A stretch of DNA of 64,000 nucleotides. Origin: Fimenecus sp964527585 (GTDB lineage: Bacteria > Bacillota > Clostridia > Oscillospirales > Acutalibacteraceae). Position 1 is the first letter of the stretch. Each line of letters begins with the position of its first letter. The position numbers were made by a program, and so were the translations under genes. The DNA is taken from contig CAZGPE010000004.1 in the NCBI GenBank assembly GCA_964527585.1, positions 1-64,000 of the forward strand, written 5' to 3'. The notes beneath the pieces were generated by a model. It did no database searches and was not told the DNA's origin. It saw nothing but the letters and a program-made list of their open reading frames with translations. This document shows, piece after piece, positions 43,806 to 51,752 of the stretch.

Positions 43806-44955
43806 TGCTCTCACCCCCGTTTTCACCGTTTTGCTCATCCGAAACTTTTTCGGTGTTTATAATTTCGGCAACCTTTTGTGCTATTATTTGAGACTGCTCC
43901 TGAGCATCAACGGGTCTGTTTGTAGACATCTCTTGAGCAATCCTGTTTTTTTCTATTTGAAGTTTTTCTTTCTTTGTATACGGAATTTTTTTATCAAATG
44001 CAGGTGCAAATGCGTTTACGGCTAAAACAGCAAACACCGTGCTGTCTTCAAAGGAACCGAAAGTCCTTAAAAGCATTGTGATAAGCCCCATTGAAACCGC
44101 ATAGCAAACTCTCGAAACGGTTCTCTTCGGTGCAAGGACTTCATTTGCAATAAACACAAGTGCCGCCATACCTATAAGTCCGCTGCACAATTCCATAATA
44201 ACGGAAATAAATCTTCCCGTTGTAATTCTCGGGAACAAGAACGCATAAACAGCGCAAGTTCCGAGATAAACAAACGACATAAGTGCTGTCTTCGGCCGTC
44301 TTACAAGAAGATAGCAAAGTCCGCCCATAATCGCAACCGCACAAGTCGCACCCATAGGTCCGGCAACATTGCCGACGGCAATATCAATATAACTGATGAT
44401 ATTTATACCTATCGAGTTTCCCTGAGAAAGCATATATGCTATCGAATTACCCTGCGTTGCATTTTCGCTTGAAAGCAAAGCGAATTTTTCAACAGTTGTA
44501 GGTACAGTAGGGTAAGAAAACATAGTTTCCGAACTGCAAACCGTCAAAAAGGCAAGTCCGGCAGCCGCAGGTAAAAATACAAGCGTTCTTGCGTTTCCGA
44601 ACGGGAATTTTACCGCCGCTAAAGCAAAAACCGTAATAAGTACCGGCACCCACCATGAAGACGAAGCCGGAATACAAAGCGCAATTGTAATCGCCGTTAC
44701 AATTGAAGATAAATCGGAATAGCACGCTTCAACCCTGTAAAGTTTTGATACGGCAAATTCGCAAACTATCGCCGTAACCACCGAATAGAGCAGTATCAAA
44801 ACCGCCCTCAAACCGTAATAATAAACTGACATTACCGTCGGAGCAATCAACACCATAAGTATGTCCGTCATATTTTTTCGGGTGTTTTTTATTTCGAGCT
44901 TCTCATTTTCGGATAAAACCGGTTTTGCGTTTAATATTTTTTCTCTTTCGCTCAA
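43798..44955 (-). CDS. RnfD/NqrB-like membrane protein
   Basis: 385 residues from a TTG with GAGGTGAAG upstream. About eight to ten membrane segments are visible. Matches to RnfD are positional: FGNARTLVFLPAAAGLAF (canonical FxxxGxNxFNPAxxG), a degenerate flavinylation-like site SSENAT (162-167), a GPMGATCAVAIMGG segment (199-212, canonical GxxGExSxLAxLxGG) and VNAFAPAFD at the end. Whether T167 is flavinylated is uncertain. The gene begins an operon D-E-A-DUF4015. No rnfC, rnfG or rnfB is adjacent. Confidence 0.75.
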   Translation of the reverse strand: MSEREKILNAKPVLSENEKLEIKNTRKNMTDILMVLIAPTVMSVYYYGLRAVLILLYSVVTAIVCEFAVSKLYRVEACYSDLSSIVTAITIALCIPASSSWWVPVLITVFALAAVKFPFGNARTLVFLPAAAGLAFLTVCSSETMFSYPTVPTTVEKFALLSSENATQGNSIAYMLSQGNSIGINIISYIDIAVGNVAGPMGATCAVAIMGGLCYLLVRRPKTALMSFVYLGTCAVYAFLFPRITTGRFISVIMELCSGLIGMAALVFIANEVLAPKRTVSRVCYAVSMGLITMLLRTFGSFEDSTVFAVLAVNAFAPAFDKKIPYTKKEKLQIEKNRIAQEMSTNRPVDAQEQSQIIAQKVAEIINTEKVSDEQNGENGGESND

Positions 44956-45049
44956 AACTTCACCTCATTTCCCATATTTTGTTCGTTGCACTTAAGTTAA
45001 AACTGAAATATTATATTAACATAAATTTTAATCGGGATGTATAAGACTT

Positions 45050-45562
45050 ATGAAAATAATAAAATCCGATAAAAACTGGATTGCCGCAGAATTATCTGCG
45101 GATGCTTTCGGAAAAATCGAAAAAAATCCTTTACTTGCCAAGAGATTTATAAACACCCTTGTTGACATAACGGGTTTCTCGGTTCCGAAAGGCGATTTTT
45201 TTATTAAACTGAATGCTTTTCCTTCAAAAAGCGAAGTTTTTATAATCGCTTTTTTTATTAACCGCAAACGGTATAAATTCAGAAATCACAGTAAAGAAAT
45301 TCTCTTTATACCGTTTAGCGAAAATTCTTTTCTCGATGCACTGTCGATTATTGTTAAATCAAAATCCGACTGCGTAACAGTCTGCTTTTTCGAAAACAAA
45401 CATATTATCAAAATCAAATTCAATGCTTTAGATAATTTACATCTAAAGCGCTTGTTACATGAATACGGCAAGTCTGTCCGCTGCGATAAATTTATCAACG
45501 CCCTTTTTAACGAACATACCGAAACCGTACAATTTCAAATCAAACCGAAGCCTTCGCCTTAA
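45050..45562 (+). CDS. MecA-like adaptor protein
   Basis: 170 residues. The N-terminal part (AKRFINTLVDITGFSVPKGDFFIKLNAFPSKSEVF-like region, residues about 29-63) matches the layout of MecA, the ClpC adaptor. The C-terminal part ends LLHEYGKSVRCDKFINALFNEHTETV, similar to the EYG...LxEHG end of the MecA binding domain. It is shorter than typical MecA (~210-230) because the linker is compressed. The ribosome binding site is weak. It overlaps the rpe 3' end tail to tail by 23 bp. A role in regulated proteolysis is inferred. Confidence 0.65.
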   Translation: MKIIKSDKNWIAAELSADAFGKIEKNPLLAKRFINTLVDITGFSVPKGDFFIKLNAFPSKSEVFIIAFFINRKRYKFRNHSKEILFIPFSENSFLDALSIIVKSKSDCVTVCFFENKHIIKIKFNALDNLHLKRLLHEYGKSVRCDKFINALFNEHTETVQFQIKPKPSP

Positions 45563-46196
45563 ATTCTTCTATTGTTTTTTTTGCATCGGAACTGGAGAAT
45601 ATCGCATTACCGGACACAAAAACATTTGCTCCGGCTTTAGCGGCAACAGAGATCGTCTCTGCGTTTATTCCGCCGTCGACCTGAACATCAATGTCAAGTT
45701 TGCGGCGTTCGATTTCCGCTCTGACTTTTTCAACCTTTTCCATCATATCCGTCATAAACGACTGTCCGCCGAAACCGGGTTCAACTGTCATAACAAGAAC
45801 CATTGAAAGTTTATCAAGATACGGATATACCTCTTCAACGGGAGTATTAGGCTTGACGGAAAGTCCGGCCTTTTTTCCGCTGCTTAAAATAAGATCTATT
45901 GTTTTTTCAACATCGCTGTCCGATTCAATATGAAAAGTGATTATATCCGATCCGGCTTTTACAAAATCGGGTATATATTTATACGGATCGCTTATCATCA
46001 AATGAGCATCAAACGGCAGAGAACTTGAATTTCTGATACACTTAACTATCGGCGCACCGAGAGTTATATTCGGAACGAAGTGTCCGTCCATAACATCAAT
46101 ATGAAGCATATCCGCTCCGCAATCTTCCATTCTTTTAAGTTCTTCGGAAAGTTTTCCGTAATCGCTCGACAAAATCGAGGGAGATATTTTTACCAT
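45540..46196 (-). CDS. rpe: Ribulose-phosphate 3-epimerase
   Basis: 218-residue TIM-barrel enzyme of the pentose phosphate pathway. The ATG at 46196 (MVKISPSILSSDY) follows AGGAAAC. Metal and catalytic motifs are MLHIDVMDGHFVPN, DAHLMI, MTVEPGFGGQSF and VDGGI. It is the last gene of the proB-proA-membrane protein-rpe unit and overlaps the convergent mecA-like gene. Confidence 0.96.
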   Translation of the reverse strand: MVKISPSILSSDYGKLSEELKRMEDCGADMLHIDVMDGHFVPNITLGAPIVKCIRNSSSLPFDAHLMISDPYKYIPDFVKAGSDIITFHIESDSDVEKTIDLILSSGKKAGLSVKPNTPVEEVYPYLDKLSMVLVMTVEPGFGGQSFMTDMMEKVEKVRAEIERRKLDIDVQVDGGINAETISVAAKAGANVFVSGNAIFSSSDAKKTIEEFKAKASV

Positions 46197-46215
46197 AACA
46201 TTGTTTCCTTTTCTC

Positions 46216-47034
46216 TTATGCAATTTCGGTTTGAAGCGTTTCTTCTGCGCTTTGTGTTTGAGCGGCTGTTGTTTCAGGCTGTGTTGTTGTAACCGGTAAA
46301 GTTGTACTTGGAGCGGTTGTTGTTGCGGTTTCGGGGCTTGAACTTGCCTGAATTGCGCTTATATGATACTCTCCGTCTTTTTCACGCAAAGTAATCTTTA
46401 CATATTTATCCGGTTCCGGAGCAACCATTTTCCCGTCGCTTGCCTGCGCCCAACCGCTGCTTGCGAGATAACCGACAGTCAAAACAACCGTTTTGCTTTT
46501 CTTTTCTACATCAACCACATTCGGAGTATAAGTCGGCTCAATACCCGTCAGCGGAATAACATAACTTTGCTTTGCCGAATCGTAAGTAAATTCGTAACCG
46601 TAACCCGATACAGTTGTGTGCACCGGTGCAGGTTCGTTACCGAAAAGTTTAGTATATGATGCGGCAACATCGCTTTCGGGAATAATCATTCCCGACTCCG
46701 TATATTCGTATGTTTCGGGAGATAAATCACTTTTCAAAATCGCCCAAATGGAAATATCAATCAACTGACTCATATCGGCTTTGGAAAGATCGTCAAACAT
46801 ACTCGGATCGTTCATAACAACCGGAGTAAGCAATTTATTGTACTCATCTATATTCTTCGCTTTTTCTTTAACCGCATTTATACCGCTGACTCCCGCAACG
46901 ATTATTGTTACAAGACCGGTAACCGAAAGCACCGCCATTAAAAGACCGAGCGGAAAAGCCCACGGATGCGCTCTTTTTTTTCTTTTATTTCTTTTTACGG
47001 GTGTCTTGTTAAAATTCACAATTTCATCTGCCAT
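46216..47034 (-). CDS. Membrane-anchored protein with Thr/Pro-rich C-terminus (unknown)
   Basis: 272 residues from the ATG after AAGGAGAAC. A lysine/arginine-rich N-terminus (KRNKRKKRAH) precedes one hydrophobic segment (about 32-58); the remainder is predicted extracellular. The central part (about 75-235) has mixed alpha/beta character, including an SGYGYEFTYD segment and TPNVVDVEKKSKTVVLTVGY. The last ~35 residues are Thr/Ser/Pro/Gln-rich, like a cell-wall spacer. No family is recognised. It lies 14 bp after proA and 19 bp before rpe. Confidence 0.7.
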   Translation of the reverse strand: MADEIVNFNKTPVKRNKRKKRAHPWAFPLGLLMAVLSVTGLVTIIVAGVSGINAVKEKAKNIDEYNKLLTPVVMNDPSMFDDLSKADMSQLIDISIWAILKSDLSPETYEYTESGMIIPESDVAASYTKLFGNEPAPVHTTVSGYGYEFTYDSAKQSYVIPLTGIEPTYTPNVVDVEKKSKTVVLTVGYLASSGWAQASDGKMVAPEPDKYVKITLREKDGEYHISAIQASSSPETATTTAPSTTLPVTTTQPETTAAQTQSAEETLQTEIA

Positions 47035-47048
47035 AACAGTTCTCCTTG

Positions 47049-48293
47049 TCATCTTATCTGACCGTCGCCGCAAATTAAATATTTGAACGAAGTCAACTGA
47101 GGAAGTCCGAGCGGACCTCTTGCGTGTAATTTTTGAGTTGATATTCCGATTTCGGCACCGAATCCGAATTCACCGCCGTCTGTAAATCTCGTACTGACAT
47201 TATGATAAACCGCTGCCGAATCTACTCTTGCAAGAAATTCCCGTGCCGCATTATCATTTTGCGTAACTATACACTCACTGTGTCCTGTTGAATATTCGGA
47301 AATATGTTTTATCGCTTCATCAATACTCGAAACAGTTTTAACCGACATTATGTAATCAAGATATTCTTTTCCCCAATCCTCTTCGTCAGCCGGTAAAATT
47401 CCGTCAACCGTATTTCTCGCCTGTTCATCGCCACGCAACTCGACATTTTTTTCGTCAAGTCGGGCTTTTATAACGGGTAAAGCTTTCTTTATTATATCTT
47501 TGTGAATAACTATACTTTCCGCCGCATTGCACACGGAAGGACGGGAAGTTTTCGCATTAAATATAATCTCTGCCGCCATATTTATATCGGCATCTTTATC
47601 AACATAAATATGACAGTTACCCGTACCCGTTTCAATTACAGGCACCGTTGAATTTTCAACGCACGAACGGATAAGCCCTGCTCCGCCTCTGGGAATAAGC
47701 ACATCAACATATTCGTTCATCTTCATCAATGCGTTTGCACTGTCCCTCGATGTATCGGTTACAAGTGATATACAGTTTTCATCTAAGCCTGCTTTTTTCA
47801 GTCCTCTTCTTAAAGCATTCACTATTGCCGTTGAAGAATTTATCGCTTCTTTTCCGCCTCTGAGAATAACGGCATTTCCCGATTTAAGACAAAGCGCCGC
47901 CGCATCGGAAGTAACATTGGGTCTCGCTTCGTATATTACCGCAATCACTCCTAACGGAACTGTTACTTTTTTTACAATCATTCCGTTAGGTCTTGTAATT
48001 TCGGAAAGAATTATTCCCACCGGATCTTCAAGTTTTATAACATCCGTTATGCCTTTTGCCATGGAAACTATTCTTTCTTGTGTGAGTAAAAGTCTGTCAA
48101 GCATAACATCGGATATGCCGTTTTCTTCGGCATTTTTCATATCCAATGCATTTGCATTGAGAATTTCATCACTTGCTACCAGAAGTTGTTTTGACATTTC
48201 TTCAAGAGCGGTGTTTTTTACTTGCGTCGAAGCTGTGCGAAGCACGGTTTCGGCCTTTTGGGCACCCTTCCCGAGTTCAGTTAAATCTGTCAT
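47049..48293 (-). CDS. proA: Gamma-glutamyl phosphate reductase
   Basis: Second step of proline synthesis, reducing gamma-glutamyl phosphate to the semialdehyde with NADPH. 414 residues of the aldehyde dehydrogenase fold. Visible motifs are EARPNVTSDAAALCLKSGNA, IPRGGAGLI, the catalytic cysteine in SRPSVCNAAES and FGFGAEIGISTQKLHARGP. It starts 4 bp after proB. Confidence 0.96.
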   Translation of the reverse strand: MTDLTELGKGAQKAETVLRTASTQVKNTALEEMSKQLLVASDEILNANALDMKNAEENGISDVMLDRLLLTQERIVSMAKGITDVIKLEDPVGIILSEITRPNGMIVKKVTVPLGVIAVIYEARPNVTSDAAALCLKSGNAVILRGGKEAINSSTAIVNALRRGLKKAGLDENCISLVTDTSRDSANALMKMNEYVDVLIPRGGAGLIRSCVENSTVPVIETGTGNCHIYVDKDADINMAAEIIFNAKTSRPSVCNAAESIVIHKDIIKKALPVIKARLDEKNVELRGDEQARNTVDGILPADEEDWGKEYLDYIMSVKTVSSIDEAIKHISEYSTGHSECIVTQNDNAAREFLARVDSAAVYHNVSTRFTDGGEFGFGAEIGISTQKLHARGPLGLPQLTSFKYLICGDGQIR

Positions 48294-48297
48294 AAAC

Positions 48298-49089
48298 TCA
48301 ATCCTTTTTTCCTGTAAAAAATGTTCCTACTTGCTTTCCGTCAAGCGCTTTATATATTTTCTCCGGAGCATCTCCGTTCATAACAATCATATCAATGCCC
48401 GAATTCATTGCAATTTGTGCCGCATGAAGTTTTGTTATCATACCGCCTGTTGAAAATTTCGACCCGTGCCCTCCTGCGATTTCCATCAACTCCGGAGTGA
48501 TTTCATCAACTTGGGAAATCAGTTTCGCATCTTCGTTTTCAGTCGGGTTGTCGTCATAAAGTCCGTCTATATCGGTAAGTATTATCAAAGCATCGGCATT
48601 TATGAGTTTTGCTACAATTGCCGAAAGGCTGTCATTGTCTCCGTAAACAATTTCGTCTACCGCTACCGAATCGTTTTCGTTAATTATCGGCACAGCTCCG
48701 TAAGCGAAAAGTTTTTCGAAAGTATTTATAAGATTTTTTCTTCGTTCCGTATTGTCAACATCGCTTTTGGTAATAAGAAGCTGACCGACCGTATGTCCGT
48801 ATTCCCCGAAAAGTTTATCGTACATAAACATAAGTTCACACTGCCCGACCGTTGCCGCCGCCTGTCTGCCGGGCGTATCCGACGGCTTTTCTTTAAGTCC
48901 GAGTTTTCCGACACCTACTCCGATTGCTCCCGAAGTTACAAGCGCAACTTCGATTCCCGAATTCACAATATCGGAAAGCACCGATACAAGTTTATGCATT
49001 CTTCTTATGTTGGTTTTTCCGGTAGCATAAGTTAATGTCGAAGTTCCGACTTTAACGACAATTCTTTTGACATCTTTAAGGACCGCCAC
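48298..49089 (-). CDS. proB: Glutamate 5-kinase without PUA domain
   Basis: First step of proline synthesis. 263 residues covering only the amino acid kinase domain: VVKVGTSTLT (about 10-19), SGAIGVG, INENDSVAVDEI and GDNDSLSA. The C-terminal RNA-binding-like PUA domain of longer (~370-residue) forms is absent, as in several Clostridia. GGGGGA lies upstream. Proline feedback is expected through the kinase domain. Confidence 0.95.
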   Translation of the reverse strand: MAVLKDVKRIVVKVGTSTLTYATGKTNIRRMHKLVSVLSDIVNSGIEVALVTSGAIGVGVGKLGLKEKPSDTPGRQAAATVGQCELMFMYDKLFGEYGHTVGQLLITKSDVDNTERRKNLINTFEKLFAYGAVPIINENDSVAVDEIVYGDNDSLSAIVAKLINADALIILTDIDGLYDDNPTENEDAKLISQVDEITPELMEIAGGHGSKFSTGGMITKLHAAQIAMNSGIDMIVMNGDAPEKIYKALDGKQVGTFFTGKKD

Positions 49090-49128
49090 TGCCTATTTCC
49101 CCCATTATCGTTATTATATAGATAATAT

Positions 49129-49157
49129 ATTTTATCACACAATAATATAAATAACAA
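49129..49157 (-). promoter_or_regulatory. Promoter of the proBA operon
   Basis: Minus-strand TTGTTA (49152-49157), 17 bp, TAAAAT (49129-49134), about 40 bp before the proB ATG. There is no room for a T-box leader. Confidence 0.6.
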
Positions 49158-49173
49158 GTCAGCACAACAAAAA

Positions 49174-49197
49174 ACGGCACGGAAATTTCCGTGCCGT
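49174..49197 (-). terminator. Terminator of the lipoprotein gene
   Basis: Minus-strand AACGGCACGGAA / TTCCGTGCCGTT followed by TTTTGTTG. It separates the lipoprotein gene from proB, and the proB promoter lies just inside it. Confidence 0.9.
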
Positions 49198-49217
49198 TCT
49201 CAATGTTGATATTAGTT

Positions 49218-49925
49218 TTATTTTACTGTGAATCCGGTGGCAAATGCATTGACAAAATCAAATGTTTCGTCATAAGCATCAGGACCGTCGCAGATATATG
49301 AAGCCTGGTATATATCGTTTTCGATATTTACATAAGCGGAAACCGCATAATGAAGGGATGCACCGTCGTTGTCTTTTATTGAGTAGGTGAAATAAACAAC
49401 TTCTTTTCCGTCGGCAAGAGTGCCTGCTGTAATTTGCATCGAGCAATCCGGATAAACCGTCTTAAACTGTTCAATATACTGATTTTGGTCGGCTTCCTTA
49501 TTTGCCACAAACATATCCATGGTTTCATAACTTTCAAGAGTTGCCGCTTTCACAAAGTAAACATAGCATTTCGAATCGGAACCCTTTTTATAGAAATATC
49601 CGTTATCTTCAAGTGTCCAATCATCAGACATTGTGAATTTGTATTCATGTGTTTCAAGTGTTTGACCGTTAACGATTCTGTCCGGAAGATCAAAATAGTT
49701 CTTCTGCGGATTACCGTCGCTGTCATATTTTATATTACCTTTCGAATCGGTAACATAAACCGCTATTTGTCCGTCAAAGTTAACTTCGGTATTACCGCTT
49801 TCATCGGTTACAAGCGGTCTTTCTTCTCCGCCTACTTCACCCATGAGGTATTTATTTCCGCAGGAAACAAAAATCAGCGAAATACTTAAAACTATAAGGC
49901 AAACTGCAATAATTTTCTTTTGCAT
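49218..49925 (-). CDS. Lipoprotein with VTDxxGN modules (unknown function)
   Basis: 235 residues from the ATG after GGAGGA. The signal peptide ends in the lipobox IFVSC. Two modules (LVTDESGN and YVTDSKGNIKYDSDGN, about residues 38-75) resemble the stalk repeats of the large lipoprotein at 31124-32920. The C-terminal domain (about 85-235) has repeated aromatic beta-strands (ETHEYKFTMSDDWTLEDNGYFY, VVYFTYSIKDNDGASLHYAVSAY), reminiscent of PsbP-like or DUF4358-like extracellular domains, but no family is certain. Monocistronic. Confidence 0.75.
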   Translation of the reverse strand: MQKKIIAVCLIVLSISLIFVSCGNKYLMGEVGGEERPLVTDESGNTEVNFDGQIAVYVTDSKGNIKYDSDGNPQKNYFDLPDRIVNGQTLETHEYKFTMSDDWTLEDNGYFYKKGSDSKCYVYFVKAATLESYETMDMFVANKEADQNQYIEQFKTVYPDCSMQITAGTLADGKEVVYFTYSIKDNDGASLHYAVSAYVNIENDIYQASYICDGPDAYDETFDFVNAFATGFTVK

Positions 49926-49956
49926 AAAACTTCCTCCGTATATCAATCACGAAATC

Positions 49957-49985
49957 ATTATATGATTTTTACACCGTATTGTCAA
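49957..49985 (-). promoter_or_regulatory. Consensus promoter of the lipoprotein gene
   Basis: Minus-strand TTGACA (49980-49985), 17 bp, TATAAT (49957-49962): perfect consensus. It lies directly after the proS stop codon at 49993. Confidence 0.88.
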
Positions 49986-49992
49986 ACACAAA

Positions 49993-51429
49993 TCAATATG
50001 CCTTGCCCCAATAAAGCATCTTGTCTGCCGGTTTGCCGCAGCAAACACACTTATCGGAAACCGCTTCCTGCTCAAAAGGAATACATCTTGAAGTTACTCC
50101 GGCATACTCTTTAAGTTTATCTTCACAAGCTCTGTCTCCACACCACATTGCTTTGATAAATCCGGGTTTGTTATCGGCAATATCTTTAAGTTCATCAAGA
50201 TCAGATGCGGTATAAGTCATATTCGCTCTTCTTTCAAGGGCTTTTTGATAAAGTCCGTTGTGAACCGCTTCGAGAAGTTCCGGAATTTTTGTTTCAAGTT
50301 CGTCAAGAGATACAAAGTATTTTTCTCTGTTATCACGGCGAACCAAAACGCACTGATTCTTTTCAATATCCTTCGGTCCGATTTCAAGTCTGAGCGGAAC
50401 GCCTTTCATTTCATATTCGGCGAATTTCCATCCGGGTGAATTCTCCGAAACATCGGCTTTCGCCCGACAGAACGAAGAAATTCTTTCCGTGATTTCCGCA
50501 GCCTTATCAAGCACGCCTTCTTTATGCTGCGCAATCGGAATAACCGCAACCTGAATAGGAGCGACTTTCGGCGGAAGAACAAGTCCGTTATCGTCTCCGT
50601 GTGTCATAATAATCGCACCGATAAGTCTTGTTGTAGTTCCCCAAGAAGTTTGATAAGGTGTTTTAAGCGTGTTGTCTTTATCCATATACTGAATTCCGAA
50701 CGCCTTTGCAAATCCGTCTCCGAAATAATGCGATGTTCCGGACTGCAACGCCTTACCGTCATGCATAAGAGCCTCTATGGTATAAGTATCTTCCGCTCCC
50801 GCAAATCTTTCTTTTTCGGTTTTTACGCCTTTAACAACCGGCATAGCAAGGACATTTTCACAGAAATCAGCATAAACATTAAGCATTTTTATTGTTTCTT
50901 CCTGCGCCTCTTTTGCGGTTGCATGAATTGTATGACCTTCCTGCCAAAGAAATTCTCTTGTGCGCAAGAACGGTCTTGTTGTTTTTTCCCAACGGACTAC
51001 CGACACCCATTGATTGTAAAGTTTCGGCAAATCACGGTACGAATGTATAATCTGTTTATAGTGTTCGCAAAAAAGCGTCTCGGAAGTCGGACGAACACAA
51101 AGTCTCTCCTCGAGTTCTTCGCTTCCGCCGTGCGTTACCCAAGCAACTTCGGGCGCAAACCCTTCAACATGATCTTTTTCTTTCTGTAAAAGACTTTCGG
51201 GGATAAACATCGGCATACAAACATTTTCATGTCCCGTATCCTTAAACATTTTATCCATTGTCTTTTGAATATTTTCCCATATCGCATAACCGTAAGGACG
51301 AATTACCATACAGCCTTTAACGCTTGTATATTCAACAAGTTCGGCTTTTTTTACAACATCGGTATACCACTTTGCAAAATCTTCATCCATTGCGGTAATG
51401 TCATTTACCATCTTTTTCTGTTCAGCCAT
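49993..51429 (-). CDS. proS: Prolyl-tRNA synthetase, archaeal/eukaryal-type short form
   Basis: 478 residues. This ProRS lacks the editing insertion of the bacterial long form and has a C-terminal zinc domain (cysteines in WCGDRACEDKL and CVCCGKPADKMLYWGKAY), as in the archaeal/eukaryal-like type also found in many Firmicutes. Class II motifs include RPTSETLFCEHYK and TREFLWQEGHTIHA. It ends in the conserved Tyr. It lies 35 bp after acpP with no terminator between, so it is probably co-transcribed with acpP. Confidence 0.96.
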   Translation of the reverse strand: MAEQKKMVNDITAMDEDFAKWYTDVVKKAELVEYTSVKGCMVIRPYGYAIWENIQKTMDKMFKDTGHENVCMPMFIPESLLQKEKDHVEGFAPEVAWVTHGGSEELEERLCVRPTSETLFCEHYKQIIHSYRDLPKLYNQWVSVVRWEKTTRPFLRTREFLWQEGHTIHATAKEAQEETIKMLNVYADFCENVLAMPVVKGVKTEKERFAGAEDTYTIEALMHDGKALQSGTSHYFGDGFAKAFGIQYMDKDNTLKTPYQTSWGTTTRLIGAIIMTHGDDNGLVLPPKVAPIQVAVIPIAQHKEGVLDKAAEITERISSFCRAKADVSENSPGWKFAEYEMKGVPLRLEIGPKDIEKNQCVLVRRDNREKYFVSLDELETKIPELLEAVHNGLYQKALERRANMTYTASDLDELKDIADNKPGFIKAMWCGDRACEDKLKEYAGVTSRCIPFEQEAVSDKCVCCGKPADKMLYWGKAY

Positions 51430-51464
51430 TTTCCTACATCCTTGTCTTTAATTTCATTCGGAAG

Positions 51465-51689
51465 TCAGTTTTCTTCTACAAACTTAACAATATCTCCGAC
51501 CGTTCTGATTTTGTCCATCGCATCATCGGGAACTTCAACCTTAAACTCATCTTCAAAACTCATAACGAGGTCAACAAGATCAAGGCTGTCCGCATCAAGA
51601 TCTTCTGTGATAACGGTATCAAGAGTTATCTCATCTTCATCAACTTCAAACTGTTCGCAAATTATCTCTCTGACTTTTTCAAAAATCAT
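51465..51689 (-). CDS. acpP: Acyl carrier protein
   Basis: 74-residue acidic carrier of acyl chains in fatty acid synthesis. The phosphopantetheine site is S35 in DADSLDLVDL. Four-helix pattern and length are standard. No fab genes lie nearby. It has its own promoter in a 63-bp spacer whose -10 box lies within a perfect palindrome. Confidence 0.97.
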   Translation of the reverse strand: MIFEKVREIICEQFEVDEDEITLDTVITEDLDADSLDLVDLVMSFEDEFKVEVPDDAMDKIRTVGDIVKFVEEN

Positions 51690-51716
51690 ACTAAATTACT
51701 CCTTGAATATTTTATA

Positions 51717-51733
51717 AATACATTTTATGTATT
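51717..51733. promoter_or_regulatory. Palindrome covering the acpP -10 box (candidate operator)
   Basis: AATACAT-TTT-ATGTATT is a perfect 7-bp inverted repeat with a 3-bp centre. It spans the -10 hexamer (51722-51727), so a bound dimeric repressor would block transcription. No regulator is identified. Confidence 0.5.
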
Positions 51734-51749
51734 ATTTAATCTTTGTCAA
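51722..51749 (-). promoter_or_regulatory. Promoter of acpP-proS
   Basis: Minus-strand TTGACA (51744-51749), 16 bp, TAAAAT (51722-51727), located between the phosphohexomutase stop and the acpP ATG. Confidence 0.75.
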
Positions 51750-51752
51750 TAC

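Noticed and set aside
50524..51189. 221-residue plus-strand frame opposite proS
   Set aside because: Antisense shadow of the synthetase, rich in Arg/Phe/Ser with no domain.
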